In this document: positions 27,314-35,201 of the stretch, in pieces | Position numbering within the stretch: position 1 is the first letter of the stretch | Layout: each line of letters opens with the position of its first letter | NCBI RefSeq assembly: GCF_027627475.1 | Contig: NZ_CP115484.1 | Span: 5,469,001-5,533,000, forward strand | Length of the DNA stretch: 64,000 nt | Direction: 5' to 3' | From: Paenibacillus sp. SYP-B4298 | Lineage (GTDB): Bacteria > Bacillota > Bacilli > Paenibacillales > Paenibacillaceae | Translations under genes and position numbers: made by a program | Notes under the pieces: generated by a model | Seen by the model: the letters and a program-made list of their open reading frames with translations, nothing else | What the model was told of the DNA's origin: nothing | Database searches by the model: none

Positions 27314-28078
27314 AACAAAAAGCATCGTGAGAATCCGTATAGGAGTTCCTTGAACGATGCTCTTTTGCATTGGCTCTTGTACCGTATCAGTCGCCGGCTA
27401 TTCCTGCATATAATAGCTGCGAAACTCGGTCGGGGTGAGGCCGGTCCATTTCTTGAATAGTGTGCTGAAATAGCGTGAGTCGGGATAGCCGACCCGCTCG
27501 GCGACCTCGTATACTTTGATGGCGGGGTCAGTGAGCAGGTCGGCTGCTTTTTTGAGCCGATGATGCGTGCAATATTCCAAGAAGGTGTAGGAGGTCTTGC
27601 TCTTGAACAGCTTGCTCAGGTAGCTCTCGCTAATGTACAGATGATCAGCAATATCCTTGAGCGAGAAATTGCGCTCGATATGGCAGTTGATATAGTCGAT
27701 GGCCGCTTGCAGGTAACGGTCATTGGGTCGTCCATTCTCATAGGAAGCCAGCCTTCCGTAGAGCTCGGGGATGCCGGACGCTTGTGTCGCCATCGCCAGA
27801 TCGTAACGCTTCTTGCGGCGCACAGCGTCCGCCGCCTTGAGCAGGATCGCCTCCAGCTCCTCATCATCGATCGGCTTGAGGATGAAGCCTTGCGCACCCA
27901 GGTCGATGGCGGCCTTGGCATACTTGAAGTCGCTGTAGCCCGTAATGAAGATGAATTCCGTATCCACCACTGTCCGCACCTCCTGCATCATCTCGATGCC
28001 AGTCAAGCCTGGCATACGAATGTCGGTGACGACAATGTCTGGCTGCAGCTTGCGAATCAGCTCCGCTCCCTCCCTTCC
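27314..28078 (+). repeat. Right flank repeat: intact counterpart of 19612-19928
   Basis: This covers the shared terminator and most of the intact response-regulator gene. The blocks kept in the left copy correspond to about 27401-27533, 27838-27911 and 28030-28078. The direct orientation and similarity show a duplication around the island. Confidence 0.75.
27317..27361. terminator. Bidirectional hairpin at the island right end / response-regulator 3' end
   Basis: AAAAAGCATCGT (27317-27328) pairs with ACGATGCT (27354-27361), which is followed by CTTTT. It lies 26 bp past the M24 stop on one side and 36 bp past the response-regulator stop on the other. It is homologous to the hairpin at 19615-19663. 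Confidence 0.7.
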
Positions 28079-28186
28079 ATCTGCGCACTCCCCAACGACC
28101 TCACAGCCGAAGGTATCCCAGGGCGTCGTCCATACCAGCCCCTTGCGCAATGTCAGCTCATCTTCAATGACCATCACCTTGAGCAC
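27398..28186 (-). CDS. YesN-type response regulator (receiver plus AraC HTH)
   Basis: The product is 262 aa from GTG 28186, with GAGGAG 8 nt upstream. A GTG three codons earlier overlaps that site. The receiver has the acidic pair ED, phospho-acceptor D55 in VVTDIRMPG and K104 in ILKPID. The AraC domain has SLKDIADHLYISESYLSKLFK and KVYEVAERVGYPDSRYFSTLFKK. The protein is short because it lacks the long middle region of most YesN proteins. It overlaps the kinase gene by 23 bp and closes the six-gene minus-strand operon, so it probably controls the AfuABC-like importer. Confidence 0.92.
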   Translation of the reverse strand: MLKVMVIEDELTLRKGLVWTTPWDTFGCEVVGECADGREGAELIRKLQPDIVVTDIRMPGLTGIEMMQEVRTVVDTEFIFITGYSDFKYAKAAIDLGAQGFILKPIDDEELEAILLKAADAVRRKKRYDLAMATQASGIPELYGRLASYENGRPNDRYLQAAIDYINCHIERNFSLKDIADHLYISESYLSKLFKSKTSYTFLEYCTHHRLKKAADLLTDPAIKVYEVAERVGYPDSRYFSTLFKKWTGLTPTEFRSYYMQE

Positions 28187-29879
28187 TAGCTTCACTCCTC
28201 TCGTCGAATCTCCGGTAGGGCGCGCGGAAGCTGATGCGTGTCCCTTGACCTGGCGCGCTCTCGATACTCAGCCCGCAGGCTTCGCCATAGTAGAGCTGAA
28301 TACGCTTATGAACGTTGCTGATGCCAATCCCATCCTGATGCTGTCCGCCCCGGATGCGCTCCAGCAGCTCTGGCGGGATGCCAGCGCCGTTATCCGCAAC
28401 CTCAAACTCGATTTCCTGATCTGCCGCGACTGCGGAGATGCTGAGATAGACGTTGCCGCTCTGATTCTCGAAGCCGTGAACAATAGCGTTCTCGACGAGC
28501 GGATGGAGCAGCAGCCGCGGGATGCGAGCGTCGCGGATGCCGGGATCGACACGAATGTCCAGAAATAGCCGGTCCTCGAAGCGAATTCGCTGAATGTACA
28601 GGTAGTTCTCGATCAAGTCCATCTCCGCGCCGAGCGTCGTCTCCTCCTCATCCACATGAATCATGCCGCGAAGCAGCTTTGCCAACTGGACGACGATAAG
28701 ATTGACCTCCTTGGTCTTATTCAGCTTCGCATTCCACTTGATCAGATCGAGCGTATTGTAGATAAAATGCGGGTTCAACTGTGCCTGCAGCGCCTTCATC
28801 TCCGCGATCCTCAGCCGCTGCTCCTCCTCCTTGGCGCTGGCGATCAGGTCGATAATCTGTGAGACCATCGAATTAAAGCCGCTGCCGACGATGCCGAATT
28901 CATCCTTGCGGTTCGACTCGATCCGCGTGGACAGATCGCCCATCGTAATGCGCTTCATCGCATAGGCCAGCTCGTTCACCGGCTTGAAGACGTACTTCGA
29001 TATTCTGTAGGCGCAATAGACGCAGATGAGCAGACTGATCAGCCCGGCGATGACGAAGAGCAGTTGAATGTAGCCGATGCTCTGTCTCACCAGCGTATCC
29101 GGGGAAAAGGCAACCGTGCGCAGCGTAAGTCCGGTGGACAGGGCGCTCTGCGACAGCCAGTTGCCGCCCGGCTCATCAGCGGCGCGGCGCAGCGTGCCCT
29201 CCCGCTCGGGGTAGCGGGTATCGACTAGCGTGAACCCGTGCTCGTCGATGACGATAAAGTCCATCGCGTAGGGGGTATCATCTGCACTGATCAGATCAAG
29301 CAGATGGCTGCGCGTGACATCGACGATCATATAGCCCAGCACCGCCCCCGAGCTGCTATGCACCGTCTGCACCAGACTGAGGACGACCCTTCCGCGCCCT
29401 GGCGCCTCATACGTCTGGGGGTAGACCTGCATCTCCCCTTCCTGGCGATGAGCCGTGCGGAAGATTCCCCAGCCGCGATGCTTCTGCGGATAATACATGG
29501 CGGGCAGGGGGCTGGTGGAGAAGTGCAGGCTGCCATCTGCGCGGATGATATAGAGCGCGGGCTTGTGCTTCTTGCCCGCGAGCAGCAGATGCATGCGCTG
29601 CTCGATGTTTTTGCGCTGGTGGTCATCGCCGCTGATCAGCGCTTGCCTAGCCTCCGGCAGATCGCTGAGTGTGCCAAGGATGGTGCGGTACTCTTCAGCC
29701 AGCAGGTCGAACCGCTCCGAGATGGCGGCCACCTTCTGCTGAGTCTGCATGCTATATTGCTCTTGAAAGAAGCGCTTGGAGAAGCCATAGGTGATCGCGC
29801 CGATAATGAGCAGCGGAATGACACTGACCAGCAGGAAGAAGAGGAGCAGCTTGGAGTAGAAGCTGATGGGTCGGTTCAT
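28164..29879 (-). CDS. YesM-type sensor histidine kinase
   Basis: The product is 571 aa. Transmembrane helices at about 11-31 and 271-291 enclose an extracellular Cache-like sensor. A HAMP domain (about 295-350) leads to the His-kinase core with LQAQLNPHFIYNTLD (phospho-acceptor H371). The HATPase N-box is PLVENAIVHGFE and the G-boxes are DNGAGIP and GIGISNVHKR. It phosphorylates the response regulator encoded next. It lies downstream of the importer and phosphatase genes, so it likely senses their substrate outside the cell. Confidence 0.92.
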   Translation of the reverse strand: MNRPISFYSKLLLFFLLVSVIPLLIIGAITYGFSKRFFQEQYSMQTQQKVAAISERFDLLAEEYRTILGTLSDLPEARQALISGDDHQRKNIEQRMHLLLAGKKHKPALYIIRADGSLHFSTSPLPAMYYPQKHRGWGIFRTAHRQEGEMQVYPQTYEAPGRGRVVLSLVQTVHSSSGAVLGYMIVDVTRSHLLDLISADDTPYAMDFIVIDEHGFTLVDTRYPEREGTLRRAADEPGGNWLSQSALSTGLTLRTVAFSPDTLVRQSIGYIQLLFVIAGLISLLICVYCAYRISKYVFKPVNELAYAMKRITMGDLSTRIESNRKDEFGIVGSGFNSMVSQIIDLIASAKEEEQRLRIAEMKALQAQLNPHFIYNTLDLIKWNAKLNKTKEVNLIVVQLAKLLRGMIHVDEEETTLGAEMDLIENYLYIQRIRFEDRLFLDIRVDPGIRDARIPRLLLHPLVENAIVHGFENQSGNVYLSISAVAADQEIEFEVADNGAGIPPELLERIRGGQHQDGIGISNVHKRIQLYYGEACGLSIESAPGQGTRISFRAPYRRFDERSEASAQGDGH

Positions 29880-29952
29880 GCGCGTGGCCTCCTTATGCGG
29901 CGGAAGACGCCTCAGAGCCGCAGTCCGGTGCGGCCTGCCATCAAGCGGTCAG

Positions 29953-29973
29953 GCCGCCGCCGAACGCGGCGGC
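29953..29973 (-). terminator. GC-rich hairpin between phosphatase and kinase genes
   Basis: GCCGCCGC (29953-29960) and GCGGCGGC (29966-29973) surround a 5-nt loop in a 161-bp gap. No U-run follows in the minus direction. It may lower read-through into the two-component genes rather than end transcription. Confidence 0.4.
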
Positions 29974-30040
29974 GCTTCTAGGATGGGAGCTTATGAATGA
30001 TATAGCCCTGCCTGGGGCCTCCATTAGCAATCGCGATGGT

Positions 30041-30805
30041 TCAGAGCCGCTGCAGCAGCTCCAGCTGAATCGCCCCATTGCTGGCGGCGAGATCAGTGAT
30101 GGCCAGATTGGCATCCAGCTTGTTCCCTTGCCAGTCGCTGGCTTGCCCGCCCGCCTCCTCCAGCAGCACCAGGCCGGCAGCGATGTCCCAGATCTTCAGA
30201 TCCTGCTCGAAGTAGCCATCCAGCCGCCCGGCGGCGACATAGGCCAGATCGAGCGAGGCGGGCCCCTTGCGCTTCATGTCCTGGCAAGCGGCATAGACCT
30301 TGCCGACTGCGGCGAGCATCGGCGCGCTCTTGGCGCGGTCATAGGGCAGGCCGAAGCCGATGATGCATTGCTCCAGCGCGGTATGCTCGGACACGTGCAG
30401 CGGCTGGCCGTTCAGGAAGGCGCCCTGCCCGCTAAGCGCAGTGAACAGCTCGCCGTTGAACGGGTTATAGATGATGCCGAAGCGTTGCCCCGGGCTGTAG
30501 TGGGCGACCGAGATGGCAACATGCGGGTAGCCGTGAATGAGATTCGTCGTGCCGTCGATCGGGTCGACAATCCAGCGCGAGCCGCTCGCTCCGTAATCGT
30601 TGTCTGCATTTTCCTCGGAGATGAATGCGCTTTCGGGAGACAGGGCGGACAGCCCTTCCTCCAGTTGATGCTGGACGCTCATATCGATGTTGGTCACGTA
30701 GTTGGCAAAGCCCTTCTCCTCAATCTTCAGATGCTTGCAAGCATTGCGGACATATTCGCCGCATTGAAGGACGAGAGAGACGGTTTCTATCATCATAGCA
30801 TGCAT
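30041..30805 (-). CDS. Inositol monophosphatase-family phosphatase
   Basis: The product is 254 aa from ATG 30805, with AGGAG 7-8 nt upstream. The family motifs are complete: ISEENAD (E64/E65), WIVDPIDGTTNLIHG (D81, D84) and WDIAAGLVLLEEAGG (D207). These bind magnesium and hydrolyse phosphate monoesters of inositol and related polyols, or of sugars. It follows the permease gene by 24 bp in an operon with an AfuABC/FbpABC-type importer. That pairing suggests import of a phosphorylated polyol or sugar and its dephosphorylation inside the cell. The substrate is inferred. Confidence 0.9.
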   Translation of the reverse strand: MHAMMIETVSLVLQCGEYVRNACKHLKIEEKGFANYVTNIDMSVQHQLEEGLSALSPESAFISEENADNDYGASGSRWIVDPIDGTTNLIHGYPHVAISVAHYSPGQRFGIIYNPFNGELFTALSGQGAFLNGQPLHVSEHTALEQCIIGFGLPYDRAKSAPMLAAVGKVYAACQDMKRKGPASLDLAYVAAGRLDGYFEQDLKIWDIAAGLVLLEEAGGQASDWQGNKLDANLAITDLAASNGAIQLELLQRL

Positions 30806-30829
30806 TGGCGTTCTCCTCACTGTCATATT

Positions 30830-32524
30830 TTACATCAGCACGCTGCGGCCGCCGGAAAACTTGTTGAACAGCAGCAGGGAAACGACAGTCGCTGCCGACA
30901 AGATGGAGGCCAGCGCGGCGGCCGTGCCGAAGCTGTCCTTGAAGATTTCAGTAAAGATCGCGACCGAGATGGTGCCTGTCTGTCCAGAGAACAGAATAAT
31001 CGTCGAGCTGAGCTCATTAATCGTCTGTACCCAGCTCAGGATGGCACCGGCGAACAGGCCGGGCAGCATGAGGAATGCGGTCGTCTTGAAAAATGTGCGC
31101 ATCGGCGGCACCCCCAGACTAATCGAGGCCTCCTCAATGCTCGGATCGATCTGATACAGAATCGCCGTGCTGGAGCGCAGGATGAATGGCAGCTTGCGGA
31201 TGACATAGGCGATGATGATGATCGCTGCCGTGCCCGTCAGCATCAGCGGGCCTTTGTTGAAGGCCATGACCAGCCCGATGCCCAGCACGGAGCCGGGGAT
31301 GACATACGGGAACATCGCCAGGGAATCGAGCAGCGACGTCACCCATGATTTGCGCCGCACAACCACGTAGGAGAGCAGAAGTCCGACAATAATCATGATC
31401 AGGATGGCGATGCTGGCGAAATAGAACGTGTTGCCGATATTGCGCGCCAGCTTGAAGCCAATCGTCCTGTAGCTATCAAGACTGAAGCCGCTGACGAACA
31501 AGGGCCCGCGCGTCTTGATGAAGGAGGTGATGAAGACCACGATCTGCGGCGTAACCGCGAACAATGAGATCAGGAACGCGGCGGCTGTCAGCAGCGTGCG
31601 CCCAAGCGGCTGCAGCTTCTGCACAGCAGGCGGGCGCAGCGCGCTCATGCGATAGTTCTTGCGCGAAATGGCATACTTCTGCACGAACAGCACCAGCAGC
31701 GCACACAGGACAATCACCGTACTGAGCGTGCTCGCCAGATAGACATTGCCGCCGATGTCGCTCATATACTCCTCGTAGACCACGACCGGCAGTACCTTAT
31801 AGCCCTCGGCGATCAGCAGGGGCGTCCCGAAGTCGGCCAGTGAGGTCATGAAGACCACCAACGCACCAGCGCTGATCGTAGGCATAATGACCGGGAAGGT
31901 AAGCGTCAGCAGCTTGCGCATGCGGGACATGCCCAGATTCTCAGCCGCCTCCTCTAGTGAGCTGTCCATATTGCTAAGCGCTCCGGCAACGTACAGATAG
32001 ACGAAGGGGAACAGCTTGAGCGTGAAGACAAGAATCATGCCATAGAAGCCGTAGATGGTCGGCAGTGTAATGCCGATCTGCTCGAACATCCGGGTGACGA
32101 AGCCATTGCGCCCGAGCAGCAATATCCAGGAATAGGCGCCAATGAAGGGCGGCGAGAGCAGCGACAGAATAATCATAATATTGATTGCCGCCTTGCCCCA
32201 CACGTTGAAGCGCGTCATCACATAGGCGAGCGGCACCCCGATCAAGGTAGCCAGTAACGTCGTGACAGCCGATACGGTCAGGCTGTGCTTCAAGGTATCC
32301 AAATAATATTTGGTCTGAAAAAATTCCTGAAAGTGAATGAGCGACAGCTTGCCCGTCTCCGGGTGATACAGACTCTTGAGGAAAAGCGAGGAGAACGGGT
32401 AGACCAGAAACAGAATCATCAGCGCCAGCAAAATAATAATGACGAGAAGCCAGAAGGAGGGCAGTCTCAGCTTCAGACCGGAGCGCGCGGAGCGTTCCGG
32501 CGGAGAGATGACGGGCTTGCTCAT
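30830..32524 (-). CDS. Fused double-domain ABC permease, FbpB/AfuB-type
   Basis: The product is 564 aa with about twelve membrane helices and two tandem permease domains. Each has its own EAA loop: EEAAENLGMSRMRKLLTLTFP near residue 190 and EEASISLGVPPMRTFFKTT near 480. This fused form is typical of ferric iron, hexose-phosphate (Afu) and some phosphonate importers. Its start overlaps the ATPase stop by 4 bp, implying translational coupling. Transport specificity cannot be read from the permease. Confidence 0.9.
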   Translation of the reverse strand: MSKPVISPPERSARSGLKLRLPSFWLLVIIILLALMILFLVYPFSSLFLKSLYHPETGKLSLIHFQEFFQTKYYLDTLKHSLTVSAVTTLLATLIGVPLAYVMTRFNVWGKAAINIMIILSLLSPPFIGAYSWILLLGRNGFVTRMFEQIGITLPTIYGFYGMILVFTLKLFPFVYLYVAGALSNMDSSLEEAAENLGMSRMRKLLTLTFPVIMPTISAGALVVFMTSLADFGTPLLIAEGYKVLPVVVYEEYMSDIGGNVYLASTLSTVIVLCALLVLFVQKYAISRKNYRMSALRPPAVQKLQPLGRTLLTAAAFLISLFAVTPQIVVFITSFIKTRGPLFVSGFSLDSYRTIGFKLARNIGNTFYFASIAILIMIIVGLLLSYVVVRRKSWVTSLLDSLAMFPYVIPGSVLGIGLVMAFNKGPLMLTGTAAIIIIAYVIRKLPFILRSSTAILYQIDPSIEEASISLGVPPMRTFFKTTAFLMLPGLFAGAILSWVQTINELSSTIILFSGQTGTISVAIFTEIFKDSFGTAAALASILSAATVVSLLLFNKFSGGRSVLM

Positions 32525-33603
32525 CGTAGCGCCTCCTTCGTGTCACAGTCGAACAGATGCAGGCGCGCGGGGTTGAAGGCCAGACTGACCTTATCGCCCA
32601 TGCTGCGCAGATGATCCGTATCCTTGGCGTATTCATTCACCTCAACGACCGTGCCGCTGTTCAGCATGACCTCATAGCTGATATAGTCGCCAAGGAAGGT
32701 CACCATGCTAATCACACCCCGCAGCTCGCCATCCACACGCTCTGTCATGTACAGATCCTCGGGACGGATAGCAGCGTCAACCGGGCCGCGACGTTCCTTG
32801 GCAATCGGCACATTGAGCGAGGACATGCCTTCAATGACCACCGTACAGGTGCCGTCTCCAAGCGGGAGCATCTCGGCCTGCATGAAGTTGGATGTCCCGA
32901 TGAAGCCTGCGACGAAGGAGGTGGCCGGCTTCGAGTAGATCTCCTGCGGTGTGCCGATCTGCTCGACGATGCCGGCGTTCATGACCGCTACCCGATCGGA
33001 CATCGCGAGCGCCTCCTCCTGATCATGCGTCACATAGATCGTCGTAATATTCATGTCCTTCTGAATCTTCTTGATGGCGATACGCATCTGAATCCGCAGC
33101 TTGGCGTCCAGGTTGCTCAGCGGCTCATCCATCAGCAGGATAACGGGATGAATCACGAGCGCCCTTGCTAGCGCGACCCGCTGCTGCTGTCCGCCGCTAA
33201 GCTGAGACGGGTCGCGATCCTTATACTGGCGGATATGCATCAGCTCCAGCATCTCGTCCACGCGCTCGGCGATGATCTTCTTGGAGAGGCGGCGGGCCTT
33301 GAGGCCGTAAGCCACATTATTTTGAATCGTCATATGGGGAAAGATGGCGTAGTTCTGGAACACCATCCCGATATTTCGCTTGTAGGCTGGAATATCATTG
33401 ATGACCTGATCATCGAAGTAGATCTCGCCGCTCTCGATGGAATTGAAGCCCGCGATCATGCGCAGCAGGGTCGTTTTGCCGCAGCCGGATGGGCCGAGAA
33501 TCGTGAAGAATTCACCTTCCTTGATGGAGAAATCAATGCCGTTAACTGCAATATGGTCGCCATACTTCTTGGTTACCTTGCGAATCGTAACACGGTGGCT
33601 CAT
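32521..33603 (-). CDS. ABC transporter ATP-binding protein, FbpC/AfuC/PotA-type
   Basis: The product is 360 aa. It has Walker A GPSGCGKTT (37-45), Q-loop Q83, signature LSGGQQQRVALARAL (135-149), Walker B ILLMDEPLSNLD and switch His193. A C-terminal TOBE domain (about 240-355) follows. It is the only importer ATPase in the window. It powers the fused permease encoded next and works with the binding lipoprotein encoded 226 bp upstream. The annotation as an iron importer sometimes given to this family is not supported here: no Fur box is present. Confidence 0.93.
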   Translation of the reverse strand: MSHRVTIRKVTKKYGDHIAVNGIDFSIKEGEFFTILGPSGCGKTTLLRMIAGFNSIESGEIYFDDQVINDIPAYKRNIGMVFQNYAIFPHMTIQNNVAYGLKARRLSKKIIAERVDEMLELMHIRQYKDRDPSQLSGGQQQRVALARALVIHPVILLMDEPLSNLDAKLRIQMRIAIKKIQKDMNITTIYVTHDQEEALAMSDRVAVMNAGIVEQIGTPQEIYSKPATSFVAGFIGTSNFMQAEMLPLGDGTCTVVIEGMSSLNVPIAKERRGPVDAAIRPEDLYMTERVDGELRGVISMVTFLGDYISYEVMLNSGTVVEVNEYAKDTDHLRSMGDKVSLAFNPARLHLFDCDTKEALR

Positions 33604-33829
33604 CTATACCTTCACCTCTTATCTGGTTGGGGAGGCGGCTTCCGGCGATGCAGGAGCCGGGATGCCGCGGCAGACTGTGGCAGACCGCGACACCTGCTTG
33701 CCGAGTATTCGCACCTCCCGTTATTATGAGCTTGAAGCGATCTGCAAGCAGGGCAAGACGGATTGGCGGGCAGCCATTTTGTACTCGCCGCATTCCGTTA
33801 GGCTTGATGCCCACAGCCTGCTGAACATG

Positions 33830-34852
33830 TTATTGCCCGACAACAAATTCCTTCCACTTCTTCGTGATCATCTCTTTGTTGGCAATCACCCATTCCATGT
33901 CATACGGAATCTTGTTGAGCTGATCGAGCGGTGCCATGCCCTCCGGTTCCGATACATCTGTCCGCACTGTGCGACGGTAGATCCCGCCAATCTGTGACTG
34001 CGTCTCCTTGCTGAGCAGGAAATCAACGAATTTTTGCGCGTTCTCCATGTTTTTGGCATTCTTGACGATAGCAAGGCCAGAGGTCAGCAAGGTGTTGCCG
34101 TCGCTCGGATAGACGATCTTGAGGTCTGCCCCGGATTCGAGATATTTCAGCGCGCCTTGCTCGTAGGTAACACCGACACTGTATTCGCCGTCCGATACGC
34201 CCTTGAAGGTGCCGGAGGAGCTGCTGATCAGCTTGCCGTCGAGGTTATCCACGAACCGCTTGATCAATTCCATTCCTTCCTCGCGGGTCGGCTTGGACAG
34301 GATCATATTAACGACCGCCGTGAAGGAGGAGCCGGACTTCACCGGATCGGCATGGGCGATCTTCCCCTTCCACTTGGGATCCGTCAGATCCTCCCAGGAT
34401 CGAGGCGCATCCTCATCCTTGACGAGCTTCGGATTGTAGACGATGACCATCGGCTCCAGGTTGAACCCGTACCAGGTATGGTTCGGACTCTTCGCCTCCG
34501 GGATCAGACTAGCCAGCTCTGTGCTCTCGTAAGGCTCCAGCAGATCGTCTACGACGGCATAGCCATCTACGAAGCCGCCCCACAGCACATCTCCTAGCGG
34601 GTTCGCCTGTTCAGCCCGAATGCGGGCGACCAGCTCTCCCGTGCCTGCACCAACCAGATTAACGGTAATCCCGGTCTTCTCCTGAAATTCCTTGACGATC
34701 GGGTCAGACCAGTCGGCTGCGTGTGAGTAATACAGGGTGAGCGAGCCCGAGCCCTCCGTACCGGCGGAATCGCCGTTGGAGCTGCCGCAGGCGGCCGTCA
34801 GCATACTGATTACAAGCAGCAAGGGGAGCAGGGTTGCCATTCTTCTTTTCAT
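33830..34852 (-). CDS. ABC transporter substrate-binding lipoprotein, FbpA/AfuA-like
   Basis: The product is 340 aa. ATG 34852 follows GAGGAGG. The lipobox LTAAC gives Cys22. The mature part has the type-II periplasmic-binding fold of the FbpA/AfuA/PotD-like class, with LTLYYSHAADWSDPIVKEFQEKTGI and GAGTGELVARIRAE. The two adjacent tyrosines that bind ferric iron in FbpA are not evident, so iron is not the obvious ligand. With the adjoining phosphatase gene, a phosphorylated sugar or polyol is a better guess. It is the first gene of the operon, behind a clear promoter with an overlapping cre box. Confidence 0.88.
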   Translation of the reverse strand: MKRRMATLLPLLLVISMLTAACGSSNGDSAGTEGSGSLTLYYSHAADWSDPIVKEFQEKTGITVNLVGAGTGELVARIRAEQANPLGDVLWGGFVDGYAVVDDLLEPYESTELASLIPEAKSPNHTWYGFNLEPMVIVYNPKLVKDEDAPRSWEDLTDPKWKGKIAHADPVKSGSSFTAVVNMILSKPTREEGMELIKRFVDNLDGKLISSSSGTFKGVSDGEYSVGVTYEQGALKYLESGADLKIVYPSDGNTLLTSGLAIVKNAKNMENAQKFVDFLLSKETQSQIGGIYRRTVRTDVSEPEGMAPLDQLNKIPYDMEWVIANKEMITKKWKEFVVGQ

Positions 34853-35201
34853 AGGGGGTGCCTCCTCTGTTTTAACTTCTCCAGCATGCTGTATCCTTCG
34901 CTTCCTCGTGCGGTAGTTTGGCAGCCGCCACTGGCGTAAGGAGCATGCTGATCTGCGCGACGCCGACGCCGTGTTTCCCGAGCCGCTGCTGTGGTTAAGA
35001 ACGACGGTGACCGTTTGCGCTTAATGTTTACGCTTACATTTTTAGTGTATGATGTTCTTGATGGTCTTTCAATGAGGCGATCTGTCACTTTTGTTTGTAA
35101 AAACGGAAGGTTCCGGTAAAGGAATCGGACACTATAGCTGTCGAATACCTCATTCTAGAAAGAAATGCATTCCGATACAAATTTAGAAAGAGGGGTGTCG
35201 C
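34853..35201. other. Divergent control region between the Afu-like operon and the third sugar cassette
   Basis: This 349-bp gap has no coding frame. It contains the minus-strand promoter and cre box described separately. On the plus side no strong promoter was recognised before the response-regulator ATG at 35202, which follows AGAGGGG. Confidence 0.5.
35025..35072 (-). promoter_or_regulatory. Sigma-A promoter with cre box just downstream of the -10
   Basis: On the minus strand TTGAAA (35072-35067), a 17-bp spacer and TACACT (35049-35044) precede TGTAAGCGTAAACA (35038-35025). That last sequence matches the cre consensus at 13 of 14 positions. The box would cover the transcription start of the Afu-like operon, the usual layout for CcpA repression. 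Confidence 0.65.

Larger units (their letters stand above)
19929..27316 (+). mobile_element. AT-rich acquired island with a compact biosynthetic operon
   Basis: Between two direct copies of a response-regulator 3' end lie six co-directional genes with tight spacing. Their base composition is visibly poorer in GC than all flanking genes. An ISL3 transposase relic abuts the left copy. No integrase is present, so the mode of entry is open: recombination through the duplicated sequence or loss of a former element. The boundaries are taken as the inner ends of the repeats. Confidence 0.65.

Noticed and set aside
19929-27316. Intact integrative element with integrase-made att sites
   Set aside because: No integrase or recombinase gene lies in the island and the flanking repeats are gene-length with deletions, unlike short att cores.
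29238-31348. Long plus-strand frames opposite the kinase, phosphatase and permease genes
   Set aside because: These are GC-driven antisense shadows. The minus-strand genes carry complete family motifs.
33830-34852. Ferric-iron importer for the Fbp/Afu-like system
   Set aside because: The typical tyrosine pair is not evident, no Fur box is near, and a polyol-phosphatase gene is in the operon.
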